Part shown: piece by piece, positions 48,253 to 56,844 of the stretch
How positions within the stretch are numbered: position 1 is the stretch's first letter
How the letters are laid out: the number at the start of each line of letters is the position of its first letter
Assembly (NCBI RefSeq): GCF_008085905.1
Contig: NZ_VSFF01000013.1
Location: 344,769 to 408,768 of the forward strand
Origin: Actinomadura syzygii
GTDB taxonomy: Bacteria; Actinomycetota; Actinomycetes; Streptosporangiales; Streptosporangiaceae
DNA length: 64,000 nt
Reading direction: 5' to 3'
Notes under the pieces: model-generated
What the model saw: only the letters and a program-made list of their open reading frames with translations
The model's database searches: none
What the model was told of the DNA's origin: nothing
Made by a program: the position numbers and the translations under genes

Positions 48253-51072
48253 ATGTTCCACGCGACGAGTGCGGCGCTGCTCAGAGCCGCCGCCTACCCT
48301 GATGATCTGGTCCTGCCCGCCTGGCCCGACCTGACCGCCGACCGGCCCGGCCCGTGGCTGGAGTGGCTGGAAGAGGCGTGGACGCTGCCGGGGTTCGCCG
48401 CCGCCGTCACGCTGGCCGCGCCCGACCTGGCCGCCCAGATCACCCGCGCCCTGGACGGACAGCCGGTCCGGACGCGCCGGTTACGGCGCCTAGTGGAGTC
48501 CACGATCCGGTATCTGTTGAGGTGGACGACCCGCGCGACCCCGTTCGGCTGCTTCGCGGGGGTGGCGCCGGTCGAGTTCGGCTCGCGCGCGGCGGTGCAC
48601 TGGAGCGGGCGGCACCGTGCCGTGGCCCGTCCCGACGACCGTTTCACCGCCGAGCAGGCCGCGCGGGCTGAGCGGGACCTGCCGTTCATGCGCACGGTCG
48701 CGGTGATGACGAACCCTCTCGGGTACGCGCGTGGCGGGCGGTGGGTGTTGCCCTGCGCCCGCGCCGAGCACGACCGGATGTGGGATGTCGAGATCGAGCT
48801 GACCGATCCGGTGCAGGCCGCGGTTGAACAGGCCGCCTCCGCCATCGCGTTCGCCGATCTCGCCGCCACCGTGGCTGCCAAGCTTCCCGGTGGCACGGCC
48901 GAAGCCGAGGGACTGCTGACCGCGCTGGTGAAGGCGAGGGTGCTGCTGTCGGCGGTACGGCCGCCGATGACCGTGACCGACCCGTCCGCGTACCTGGCCC
49001 GCCATCTGACCGGGCGCATCGACCTGCCCGCCCCCGGCGACCAGGTCGCGGTCGACCTGCGGGTCGGCTGCTCGGTGACGCTGCCACCCGCAGTGGTCGC
49101 GGCCGCTGAGGATGCGGCCGGGACGCTCGCCGCCGTCGCGCCGCGGCTGCCCGGCTGGGCTGCCTACCATCGCTCGTTCATCGAGCGGTGGGGCCCCGGC
49201 GCCGCCGTGCCGCTGCGCGAGGTGGTGAACGTCCTGGGGTTCCCCGCCGGGTACCGGGGCTCACCCCATCGTGATCCGGCGGGATTCACCGCCCGCGACG
49301 CGCTGCTCGCCGACCTCGCACAGCGGTCGGCCCTGGACGGCTGCGCCGACGTCGTGCTCGATGACGACCTGGTCGCCGCGCTGCACGGCGACGATGACCG
49401 GCCCCCGATCCCGCACACCGAACTGCGCTTCACCCTCGCCGCCCCGACACCACGGCACCTGGACCGGGGCGCGTTCACGCTGACCGTGGTGAGTGGCGCC
49501 CGCCACGCGGGCGTCACAGCCGCCCGGTTCCTGCACCTGCTCACCCCAAGCGAACTGGACCACTTCCGCAGCGTCTACACCGATCTTCCGGCCGCGACGC
49601 CCAGCGCGGACATCGTGCAACTGTCGGGGCCCCCGCTCCACGCCCGCCTGGCCACCCTCGCCCGCGCACCCGAACTCCTGCCCGTCCTACCCGTCGGAGA
49701 CTTCCACCCCCACCCGCCCTGGACACTCGCGGACCTGGCGGTGGCGGGGGACGGCGAGCGGCTGTGGCTGGTATCGGCCACCACCGGACGGCCGGTCGAA
49801 CCGCTGCTGCTCAACAGCGTGCTGTTACCGACCGCCCAGCAGCCTCTCGTCCGGTTCCTGACCGAGATCTGGACGGCATGGACCGCCCCGTGCGCCCGGT
49901 TCGATTGGGGCCATGCCAGCAGCCTGCCGTTCCTACCCAGAATCCAGCGGGGCCGCGCCGTCCTGCACCCGGCTCGCTGGACCATCCCCGCGACCGCGCT
50001 ACCGAGCCGCGGCGCGCCGTGGCCGCAGTGGCGAGCCGCCTGGCAGCGGCACCGCGAACGGCACCGGGTTCCGCGTGAAGTACTGATCAGCCAGAACCGC
50101 AGCTTCGACGATGTCCGGCTGCGGCTTGACCTGGACGAGCCCGCCCACCTGGCGGTGCTGCGCAGCCACCTTCACCGGCACGGCGGTGCCGCCCTGACAG
50201 AAGCCGACCGGCCTTCCGGCTGGATCGGCGGCAGACCGGCCGAACTCCTACTCACCCTCACCTCGACGCCACCGCGCCCGCGGCGCCCGGCCCGGCCTGC
50301 CCGCCCCGCCAGCACCCTCCAGCACCGCCCCGGACGGTCACGATGGCTGGACGCCCGCCTATTCGGCCGATCCCAGACCATCCTCACCGACGTCCTCGCC
50401 CACCTTCCCGATCTCCCCGTGGGCTGGTGGTTCCTGCGCTACCCCGACCCGATCCCACACCTGCGGCTGCGCGTCCCGCTGCGTGAGGGCGAGTTCGCCG
50501 ATGCCGCCCATGACCTCGCCCTGTGGGCAGAGCGGCTACACGAGGACGGCTTGGTCACCGACTACGCTCTGGCGACCTACCGGCCAGAGACCCGCCACGG
50601 AAGCGGCCCGACCCTGACCGCGGCCGAAGCGGTCTTCGCCGCCGACTCCCGCGTCGTCCTCGAACGACTGGAGGGTGACGCGCAGGCCGCCACAGCCGCA
50701 GGGGTCATCACCATCGCTCACGGGTTCACCAGCGGCGACGGCCTGCGGTGGCTCCTCGATCACGTGCCGCACCGCAGCGGCCCGCGCCTGGACACCGCCC
50801 AACTCGCCCGCGTCCGCGCCTCCTCCGCAGACGATGCCGCCTTGGCGGGAGCGCTGGCCACCTATCGGGCTCTCGCCGACCGAGACGGACTCGACACCGA
50901 CCAGGTGCTGGCCGACCTGCTGCACCTGCACCACGCCCGAATGATCGGCGTCGACACCCCCTCCGAGCAGCACTGCCTCCGACTGGCCCGTACCATCGCC
51001 CAAACCGACCTGCGCACCGGACGCCCCGACCGATACACCTGTGGCCGAGATCCCATGAGCGGGCCGTCATGA
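48253..51072 (+). CDS. class I lanthipeptide dehydratase (LanB) with fused lyase domain
   Basis: A 939-residue full-length LanB. The N-terminal glutamylation domain starts RTRRLRRLVESTIRYLLRWT, then ATPFGCFAGVAPVEFG, the typical RxTPFG segment. PREVLISQNRSFDDVRLRLD and similar blocks complete it. The C-terminal 270 residues are the thiopeptide-type elimination domain (WLDARLFGRSQTILTDVLAH, VGWWFLRYPDPIPHLRLRVP). The enzyme glutamylates Ser/Thr of the precursor using glutamyl-tRNA and eliminates glutamate to give dehydroamino acids. ATG 48253 is favoured by the family start. Its stop overlaps the lanC start. Confidence 0.92.
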   Translation: MFHATSAALLRAAAYPDDLVLPAWPDLTADRPGPWLEWLEEAWTLPGFAAAVTLAAPDLAAQITRALDGQPVRTRRLRRLVESTIRYLLRWTTRATPFGCFAGVAPVEFGSRAAVHWSGRHRAVARPDDRFTAEQAARAERDLPFMRTVAVMTNPLGYARGGRWVLPCARAEHDRMWDVEIELTDPVQAAVEQAASAIAFADLAATVAAKLPGGTAEAEGLLTALVKARVLLSAVRPPMTVTDPSAYLARHLTGRIDLPAPGDQVAVDLRVGCSVTLPPAVVAAAEDAAGTLAAVAPRLPGWAAYHRSFIERWGPGAAVPLREVVNVLGFPAGYRGSPHRDPAGFTARDALLADLAQRSALDGCADVVLDDDLVAALHGDDDRPPIPHTELRFTLAAPTPRHLDRGAFTLTVVSGARHAGVTAARFLHLLTPSELDHFRSVYTDLPAATPSADIVQLSGPPLHARLATLARAPELLPVLPVGDFHPHPPWTLADLAVAGDGERLWLVSATTGRPVEPLLLNSVLLPTAQQPLVRFLTEIWTAWTAPCARFDWGHASSLPFLPRIQRGRAVLHPARWTIPATALPSRGAPWPQWRAAWQRHRERHRVPREVLISQNRSFDDVRLRLDLDEPAHLAVLRSHLHRHGGAALTEADRPSGWIGGRPAELLLTLTSTPPRPRRPARPARPASTLQHRPGRSRWLDARLFGRSQTILTDVLAHLPDLPVGWWFLRYPDPIPHLRLRVPLREGEFADAAHDLALWAERLHEDGLVTDYALATYRPETRHGSGPTLTAAEAVFAADSRVVLERLEGDAQAATAAGVITIAHGFTSGDGLRWLLDHVPHRSGPRLDTAQLARVRASSADDAALAGALATYRALADRDGLDTDQVLADLLHLHHARMIGVDTPSEQHCLRLARTIAQTDLRTGRPDRYTCGRDPMSGPS

Positions 51073-52145
51073 GCACGGGGCAGAACCTCGCCGAGGGAGC
51101 TGTCGGCATCGCCCTCCTCCACCTGGAAACCGGCGCCTGGGAAGCCGCCTACGCAGCGCTCCAGGAAGCCGTCTCCAGCGGCGTCAGCACCGCCGCCGGG
51201 GCCAGCCTCTTCTACGGTGCGCCCGCCCTCGCGTTCGTCCTCGCCGCATCCACCCGGGCAGATCTCACCCGCGCCACAGCCACCGTCGCCACTGGGACCG
51301 CGGCAGTGACCCGCCGTCGCCTGGAAGCCGCCCACCAGCGCATCGACCGCCGCCAGCGCCCCGCCTACGCCGAGTTCGACCTCATCCGCGGACTGACCGG
51401 ACTCGGCGTCGCCCTACGCCGCATCGGCGCCCTCGACCTTCTCCGCGAAGTGCTGACCTACCTGGTCCGGCTCACCGAGCCGCTCGACGGGCTCCCCGGC
51501 TGGTGGTGCCCAACCGGCCCCAACCGCACCAAGCCCGGCCCCGCCGGAGGCCACAGCAACCACGGGATGGCACACGGCATCACCGGCCCGCTCGCCCTAA
51601 TGGCGCTGACGATGAGCGAAGGCGTTCACGTCAACGGGCAACCAGCGGCACTCGCCCGCATCTGCCAGTGGCTCGACCGCTGGGAACGACAGACCGACAG
51701 CGGCCAGGCGTGGTGGCCGCAGATCATCACACTGGACGAGTTACGCCGTGGCGACACCGATCAGCAGAGCCCGTTGCGGCCATCGTGGTGCTACGGGACT
51801 CCCGGCATCGCCCGCGCCCAGCAACTCGCCGCCCGCGCCCTCGGCGACACCACGCGCCAACGAAACGCCGAAACTGCATTCGCAGCGTGCGTAAGCGACC
51901 CCGGACAACTGGCCCGCCTCACCTGCCGTGGCCTCTGCCACGGAACCGCCGGGATCCTTGCGGCCGGACGACGCATCGCCGCCGACGCCCTCACCCCCAT
52001 CCCCGTCGCCCCGCTGCTGGACCTCCACCGGCAAGCCGCCGCCACACCCGACGAACCCCCCGGCTTCCTCGATGGGACAGCCGGAGCCCAACTGACCGCC
52101 ACAGGGATCACGACCTCCTGGGACGCCTGCCTCCTGCTGTGCTGA
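51069..52145 (+). CDS. lanthionine synthetase C-like cyclase (LanC)
   Basis: A 358-residue LanC. The alpha/alpha toroid repeats are visible (GAVGIALLHLE, GASLFYGAPALAFVLA, GLTGLGVALRR, GMAHGITGPLALMALT, WCYGTPGIARAQQLA, CHGTAGILAAG, FLDGTAGAQL). The zinc ligands are Cys241, Cys290 and His291. It catalyses Cys addition to dehydrated Ser/Thr in the precursor. It starts at ATG 51069, overlapping the LanB stop, and ends 16 bp before the extra lyase-domain gene. Confidence 0.93.
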   Translation: MSTGQNLAEGAVGIALLHLETGAWEAAYAALQEAVSSGVSTAAGASLFYGAPALAFVLAASTRADLTRATATVATGTAAVTRRRLEAAHQRIDRRQRPAYAEFDLIRGLTGLGVALRRIGALDLLREVLTYLVRLTEPLDGLPGWWCPTGPNRTKPGPAGGHSNHGMAHGITGPLALMALTMSEGVHVNGQPAALARICQWLDRWERQTDSGQAWWPQIITLDELRRGDTDQQSPLRPSWCYGTPGIARAQQLAARALGDTTRQRNAETAFAACVSDPGQLARLTCRGLCHGTAGILAAGRRIAADALTPIPVAPLLDLHRQAAATPDEPPGFLDGTAGAQLTATGITTSWDACLLLC

Positions 52146-52161
52146 CGAGAAGGGCCAGATC

Positions 52162-52935
52162 ATGCACGAACCCTCCGACACTCGCTCTTGGACGCAGGTG
52201 AACATCGCCTTCCCCGGCCAGAAGCCTCGTGAGCGCGAACGGCAAGCCGCCGCCCATCTGGCCAGGATTCTCCCCACCGCCGAGGCCAGCGGTCTCATCA
52301 CCTCTTGGTTCTTCATCCGCAAGGACCGCTGGCGCGTCCGCTACCTTCCCACCGAAACCAGCGGCGACGGCCGCTACCTCCGTTCCCTGCTCACCCGAGG
52401 CGTCGACTGGACCAGCGACATCTACGAACCCGAAGTCCACGCCTTCGGCGGCCACCCCAGCATGGACACCGCGCACGAACTGTTCCACGCCGACAGCCAC
52501 CACCTGCTCACATTCCTCAACAGCACCCCCACCGACCGCAGAGAACGGTCACTGATCCTGCTCACCGCTCTCATGCGGGCCGCAGGCCTGGAATTCGGTG
52601 AGCAAGGCGACGTGTGGGCCCGCATCGCTGAACAACGCGCCGCCCTGCGCGGCGAACTACCCGACCCCGCAACCTGGGCTGCCTTCACCGACGACGTCCG
52701 TCGACTCCTTCTCGGCAGACCCCAGCCAGACGACATCGGAAACGACTGGCTTACCGCATTCGACACAGCAGGCGGACAATTAAAAGCCCAACGAGAGAGC
52801 GGCCAGCTCACCAGAGGAATCCGCGCTGTGACTGCCCTCCATGTGATCTTCCATTGGAACCGAATCGGCATCACCGGCCCCACACAGGCAATACTCGCGC
52901 AAGCCGCAAAAGAAGCAATCCTTACCCCTTGCTGA
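52162..52935 (+). CDS. stand-alone thiopeptide-type (SpaB C-terminal) lyase-domain protein
   Basis: A 257-residue protein matching the elimination domain of split LanB systems: SWTQVNIAFPGQKPRERERQ, SWFFIRKDRWRVRYLP, YEPEVHAFGGHPSMDTAHEL, FHADSHHLLTFLN, and ALHVIFHWNRIGITGPTQAI. The LanB of this cluster already has its own fused domain, so this is a second copy. It could serve a different step (elimination at other residues, cycloaddition-like chemistry, or a chaperone role). Start ATG follows GAAGGG. It closes the operon. Confidence 0.88.
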   Translation: MHEPSDTRSWTQVNIAFPGQKPRERERQAAAHLARILPTAEASGLITSWFFIRKDRWRVRYLPTETSGDGRYLRSLLTRGVDWTSDIYEPEVHAFGGHPSMDTAHELFHADSHHLLTFLNSTPTDRRERSLILLTALMRAAGLEFGEQGDVWARIAEQRAALRGELPDPATWAAFTDDVRRLLLGRPQPDDIGNDWLTAFDTAGGQLKAQRESGQLTRGIRAVTALHVIFHWNRIGITGPTQAILAQAAKEAILTPC

Positions 52936-53123
52936 CCAGAACGTCGGGCCACACCTCAGAGGGTGCTAAGACTCTGGCAAGCGCACCAGCGTGGGACCTA
53001 ATTTCACCGACGACGGCCGGGACATCCGGTCACGCTCGATCCTGCAGTGGTTTCGGCCCGCCCCCGCCCCTGCCCCCGCACACCACGGACACGCCGCTGA
53101 CAGCCAACTCCGATCGTTCCTAG
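52936..53123. other. end of the lanthipeptide operon
   Basis: Short stretch after the last biosynthetic gene. No convincing terminator hairpin seen. Codon bias of the Ala/Pro/His-rich plus frame here suggests a relic joined to the following fragment. Confidence 0.35.
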
Positions 53124-53426
53124 CGGCTCACGAGCCACATCAGGGACTTCACCAAACCCGGTACGGCTCACCACGCCACCGACATACTGGACCTGGCCCG
53201 CCGCCAAGGCCCCCTAGGACTGACCCCACAAGTTCTGGCCCGGTCGTTGTATTCCACCTCCAAACCGTCGCCGAGCGAGGTCGAAAAGGCCCGCCGCAAA
53301 CTCGACCGATACACCGCCCGCGGGCTCCTGTTCCGCCGTGCTGGGCAGCGCGGCGGCGGATCCGACCGGTCCCCCTCCTCCTACTTTCCGGCCGCTCAGG
53401 AGGCCCAAGCCGAGGCACCCGGTTAG
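53124..53426 (+). pseudogene. C-terminal winged-helix fragment without a start
   Basis: A strongly coding frame with no start after an in-frame TAG: HATDILDLARRQGPLGLTPQ, VLARSLYSTSKPSPSEVEKA, RRKLDRYTARGLLFRRAGQR, ending at 53426. It has the look of a winged helix that reads DNA, like the C-terminal part of plasmid primase/replication proteins of actinomycetes. The rest of the gene is missing. Confidence 0.5.
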
Positions 53427-53693
53427 GGGCCAGCCCGCCAGTGTGTGGGGGCCGCGGTGTCGGCCGCCGTCAGTCACCGCCCACCGCCTGCCCTCCCCCG
53501 GCAGCCCGACAGCCCGGCTGGCGGAGGTGAAGACCGCTCGAGGACACCTCACCGTGGCGGTCTGGCGGTGCTTGGGGCGCGTGTCTTTTCGGCGACCGCA
53601 AGAGGCGAGAGCAGGCATGGTTCCTTGCGTCGGCGGCAGCCCGTCCCAGCCCCCCGCACGGACCACTGTCTCGCAAGAAGTGCCTGGTCAGGC
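53427..53693. other. intergenic stretch before the CAATCACG repeats
   Basis: About 270 bp with no recognised gene or RNA. Confidence 0.4.
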
Positions 53694-53868
53694 CAATCAC
53701 GCACGCAATCGCCACCAATCACGCGGCAACCAATCACGCGGCAACCACGGCAATCACGGGTCCGGTGTTTCTGCAGGTCACACCATCGCGACCGCAATCA
53801 CGGGCAATCACCACCGCAAGCAATCACGATCCGGCCCCCCTTTTTAAAGGGGGGCCGTGACGTGATTG
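53694..53868. repeat. CAATCACG iterated repeats
   Basis: Six exact direct copies of CAATCACG (53694, 53716, 53731, 53751, 53795, 53821), two one-base variants (53706, 53805) and one inverted copy (53861) within 175 bp. Two units are perfect 15-bp tandem copies (CAATCACGCGGCAAC at 53716 and 53731). Density and phasing recall replication iterons or a regulator-binding array. Confidence 0.7.
53832..53857. terminator. strong hairpin inside the repeat array
   Basis: CGGCCCCCCTTT-TT-AAAGGGGGGCCG: perfect 12-bp arms with a 2-nt centre, containing T and A runs so that it can terminate on both strands or extrude as a cruciform. Confidence 0.7.
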
Positions 53869-54100
53869 CGCGAACCCGCCCGAGCGCGCGCGACTCGGGG
53901 CGGGCTCGACCCCGGCTGCGAATCCGCCCCGCCGAGCCCGCGGATTCGCCCGTTTCGTCGATGACATTTGCGGTGACACCGCCCCCTCTACATTTCACGC
54001 CGAGGGCACAGACACCGCCGCGCTGAACGGCGTCGGCGACGCCCCCGGGGTCGATGCACGACCAAGCCGAACCCCGAACGAGACGAACGAGACGAGGATC
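53869..54100. other. upstream region of the lipoprotein gene
   Basis: About 230 bp with no gene seen; it should hold the promoter of the lipoprotein. Confidence 0.4.
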
Positions 54101-54480
54101 ATGAACAAGCTCCCGGCCATTCCCGCCACCGCCACCGTCGTCCTGCTTGGGCTGCTGCCGGGCCTGAGCGGATGCGGCAGCTCCGACGACACCGTCGACG
54201 GCATCAAGGTGCCCGAGGGCGCCAGCGTGTCGACCAAACCCGGAGGCGGCGGCAGCATCCAGGGCAACCAGACCCTCAACCCCGACCAGTTAAAGATCGC
54301 GAAGAAGTTCGTGGCCTGCATGCGCGGTCTCGGCTACGACATGCTCGATCCCTCCGACCCGACTTTGACTTCTCCCCCGGCAACACCAAGGGCATGACCC
54401 AGCAGCAACTCCTGAAAGTGCGCGAGGCCGCCAACCGATGCTCCAACCAGGTCGGCGGCAGCGCCATCACCGGCGGCTGA
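54101..54480 (+). pseudogene. small lipoprotein gene with a frameshift
   Basis: ATG 54101 (GAGG upstream) opens a lipoprotein signal with lipobox LSGC (Cys26), then a Gly-rich linker and FVACMRGLGYDMLDPSDP, the FxxCMRxxG motif of actinobacterial envelope lipoproteins. The expected continuation (PDFDFSPGNTKGMTQQQLLK, VREAANRCSNQVGG) is in the next frame, so one base is missing near 54360. Without it the protein ends at 54397. Read-through of both frames gives a normal 126-residue family member, so decay is recent or a sequence error. Confidence 0.65.
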
Positions 54481-54894
54481 ACCCCCGGGCCCGGGCCGCG
54501 GACGCCGGCCACCGGCGCTCGCGCGCCAGCGGCCGAGGCCGCCCGCAGGTGGCGCCCGTGGTGCGGATCCGCTCCGGGACATGCGGCGCTGCGGCATCAA
54601 CGGCCCAGGCTCCTCGCCGATACCGCGAGCGTGGAGCTCCCCATTGGATCGAACTCCGGACAAGGACCACGATGGTGCACGCAGGCAGTTGGAAAAGGCT
54701 CACCCGCGGGTCGACGGCCCGGCCGACGGCCCGACACGCCGTGACCGGGAAACGCGGGTGGCGGTCCGGCTCCACCTGGCCGGCAGCGCTGCGGCACGCA
54801 GAAGATCACACCGCGCGAGAAAGCCATCCCGGTAGCGATCGAAGACGGACGCCTCCGTCCTCGAAACCCCCGACACCAAGACCCGGCATGTTGG
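54481..54894. other. intergenic stretch after the cas operon
   Basis: About 415 bp between the lipoprotein remnant and the end of cas2 (convergent). No repeat array lies here, unlike most I-C loci. A plus-strand frame (RDRETRVAVRLHLAGSAAAR) near 54740-54800 has some coding bias only. Confidence 0.45.
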
Positions 54895-55185
54895 CTACAT
54901 GATCAGGGCATCATCGTGTGGCAGGGGCTTGGCCGTTCCGAGCGTCTTGACAGCGCGGAAGGATCCCTTGGGCACTTTGTATATGCGGATGCTGTCTTCT
55001 TGGTCGGCGATGATGCGTTTAATTGCGTCTAGGAGGGTCAGTAGCTCGGAGTCGGTGCAGACGATCTCGAATACCGACTTTTGGACGCGCATCCCGTAGC
55101 CTTCGCAGAGTTTGGCGACCTTGCGGAGTCGGTTCCTTCCCTCAGGTGTCACGGTGCTGACGTCGTAGGTGAGCAGTAGTTCCAT
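54895..55185 (-). CDS. cas2: CRISPR-associated endonuclease Cas2
   Basis: A 96-residue ferredoxin-fold protein, first strand ELLLTYDVSTVTPEGRNRLR with the conserved Asp8, then KVAKLCEGYGMRVQKSVFEI and DSIRIYKVP. It forms the Cas1-Cas2 integrase that inserts new spacers. The start overlaps the cas1 stop by one base. It is the last gene of the type I-C operon. Confidence 0.96.
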   Translation of the reverse strand: MELLLTYDVSTVTPEGRNRLRKVAKLCEGYGMRVQKSVFEIVCTDSELLTLLDAIKRIIADQEDSIRIYKVPKGSFRAVKTLGTAKPLPHDDALIM

Positions 55186-56210
55186 CAGGGTGCCCAGGGC
55201 ATGTAGGCGGGGAGTTCCCCCCGTAGGTGGCGGGCGAGGATGCGGGATTGGACGGATGGAAGCAGCGCCGCAGGGACTCGTCGGCCCAGCAGCCGGTGGG
55301 GCCATTCGCGCTTCTTCCACTCCTGCCATTCAGTGAGGACGATCTTCCGGCCGTCCTCGGTGAGTTGTACTGCGCCTCCGGGTAGCTCATCGAAGTGTTC
55401 GCCACGGAGCTGTCTGCGGTTGAGCAGGGTCAGAGCGAGGCGGTCTGCCAGGAGAGCGCGCAGTTCTTCCATGAGGTCCAGCGCGAGTGCTGGCTTGCCC
55501 GGTCGCAGTCCATGAAGGAAACCGACATATGGATCGAGTCCGACCTGCTCGTTGGCGCCATGGACTAGGGAACGGACGAGCCCATACAGGAAGCCCATCA
55601 GGGCGTTGATGGGATCGGTAGGTGGCCGCCGAGTCCTGCTGGTGAACGGGCCGACGTCGAGGCCAGAGCGGAGCATCAAACTGTAAGCCTGGAAGTAGTC
55701 CCGGCCAGCACTCCCCTCAATACCGCGTAACTGATCAAGGTCTTCGGCGGCGGGGATCGATGGCAATGCCTGCCCTAACCTTTCGGCGATCGCGCGCAGT
55801 TCCCCTTGATGGTCGGTTGCATCGCGTGCTCCACGCAGGAGGAATTGCCGACTGTTCTGCACCTTTCCTGCGATGACTGCTTGAGCGATACGCAAGCGAT
55901 GGTCTGCGTCGGCGTAGACGAGATGCTGTGCGTGTCGTAGGAGGACGTTGCCTTGGACAGGACCCTTGACCCGAAAGAGAAACCGTCCCCCGGCTGTCAT
56001 GCGGGTCACCGGGCGGCCGTCGGTTGCGCATCGAGCAAGCAGGGGTGTGCTGAGTTCAATGTTGCCGAATGCGACTATCTCCTGAAGTCTCCGCAGCGGC
56101 AGGGTCCGGCGGCGGGCGTCGTCAGGAATGACAATCCTGACGCTGTCCCCCTCCAGGTAGAGAGCCGCGCCCTGGGTCTGCACGTAGAGGGTATTGAGCA
56201 GTTCAGTCAT
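55185..56210 (-). CDS. cas1: CRISPR-associated integrase Cas1 (type I-C)
   Basis: A 341-residue spacer integrase. The N-terminal beta domain is LNTLYVQTQGAALYLEGDSV. The catalytic helical domain has the metal ligands in GIEGSAGRDYF (Glu), DPYVGFLHGLRPGKPALALD (His) and LMEELR (acidic). Its length fits Cas1c. It overlaps cas4 by 8 bp and cas2 by 1 bp. Works with Cas2 and Cas4 in spacer acquisition. Confidence 0.97.
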   Translation of the reverse strand: MTELLNTLYVQTQGAALYLEGDSVRIVIPDDARRRTLPLRRLQEIVAFGNIELSTPLLARCATDGRPVTRMTAGGRFLFRVKGPVQGNVLLRHAQHLVYADADHRLRIAQAVIAGKVQNSRQFLLRGARDATDHQGELRAIAERLGQALPSIPAAEDLDQLRGIEGSAGRDYFQAYSLMLRSGLDVGPFTSRTRRPPTDPINALMGFLYGLVRSLVHGANEQVGLDPYVGFLHGLRPGKPALALDLMEELRALLADRLALTLLNRRQLRGEHFDELPGGAVQLTEDGRKIVLTEWQEWKKREWPHRLLGRRVPAALLPSVQSRILARHLRGELPAYMPWAP

Positions 56211-56844
56211 CCCAGTCGCTCTCTGGGTTCGGCCGGAACCGTTCGCTGAGCATCTGTCGGTAGCGCTTCTGATCGGCGAGCAGACGCGGCATGCAAAGGG
56301 CGTTCATCGAACAGCCGCGGCATCTTCGGTCAGCGACCGCAACGGGGAGCGCCATGCGGCCGAGCACTTCGCGAACCGCCTCGGCGAGTTCGTGGACGCG
56401 GCCACGTGCGGCGTCGTCGACCGCAACCGGATGGCGTCGACGATCGCCAGCGGCGTAGATGTAGCCGGTGTCGATCGTGGTGTTGAAGCGTTCTTCCAGG
56501 CATATCGCCTGCGCTACCACTTGGACATCGGCGGGGCCGCCCGGACGGTAGGCACCCGATTTATGCTCGATGGGTATCACGGTGCCGTCATCGCGGAGCT
56601 CGACCACGTCGCAAACACCTGTGAGGCCTAGGTCGTCGTGCCAGACCGGGAGAGCGCGCAGGGTGCGCAGTCCAGGCCTGGCCTCCTCGTCGGGTTCGTG
56701 GACACGCTGATGCAGCAGCGTGCCGCGAACAGTGCTGGCGTCGTCTACGAATCCGTCTTCGAGCAGGATGAGCCCGGCCTGACGCGGACAGTAGGCGTAG
56801 TGCTCAAGAGCGGACAGCGGAATGATGATCTGTTCGGTGCTCAT
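56203..56844 (-). CDS. cas4: CRISPR-associated exonuclease Cas4
   Basis: A 213-residue PD-(D/E)XK nuclease with an iron-sulfur cluster. Cysteines: one in EHYAYCPRQAG and three in CRGCSMNALC. The nuclease acids are in LTGVCDVVEL and PIEHKSG. It trims prespacers and checks the PAM for Cas1-Cas2. ATG 56844 overlaps the cas7 stop (ATGA); longer upstream frames are shadows of cas7. Confidence 0.95.
   Translation of the reverse strand: MSTEQIIIPLSALEHYAYCPRQAGLILLEDGFVDDASTVRGTLLHQRVHEPDEEARPGLRTLRALPVWHDDLGLTGVCDVVELRDDGTVIPIEHKSGAYRPGGPADVQVVAQAICLEERFNTTIDTGYIYAAGDRRRHPVAVDDAARGRVHELAEAVREVLGRMALPVAVADRRCRGCSMNALCMPRLLADQKRYRQMLSERFRPNPESDWDD

Noticed and set aside
52991..53530. 179-residue plus-strand frame after the lanthipeptide operon
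   Set aside because: The coding signal from 53124 on is in a different frame, so this one is a shadow.
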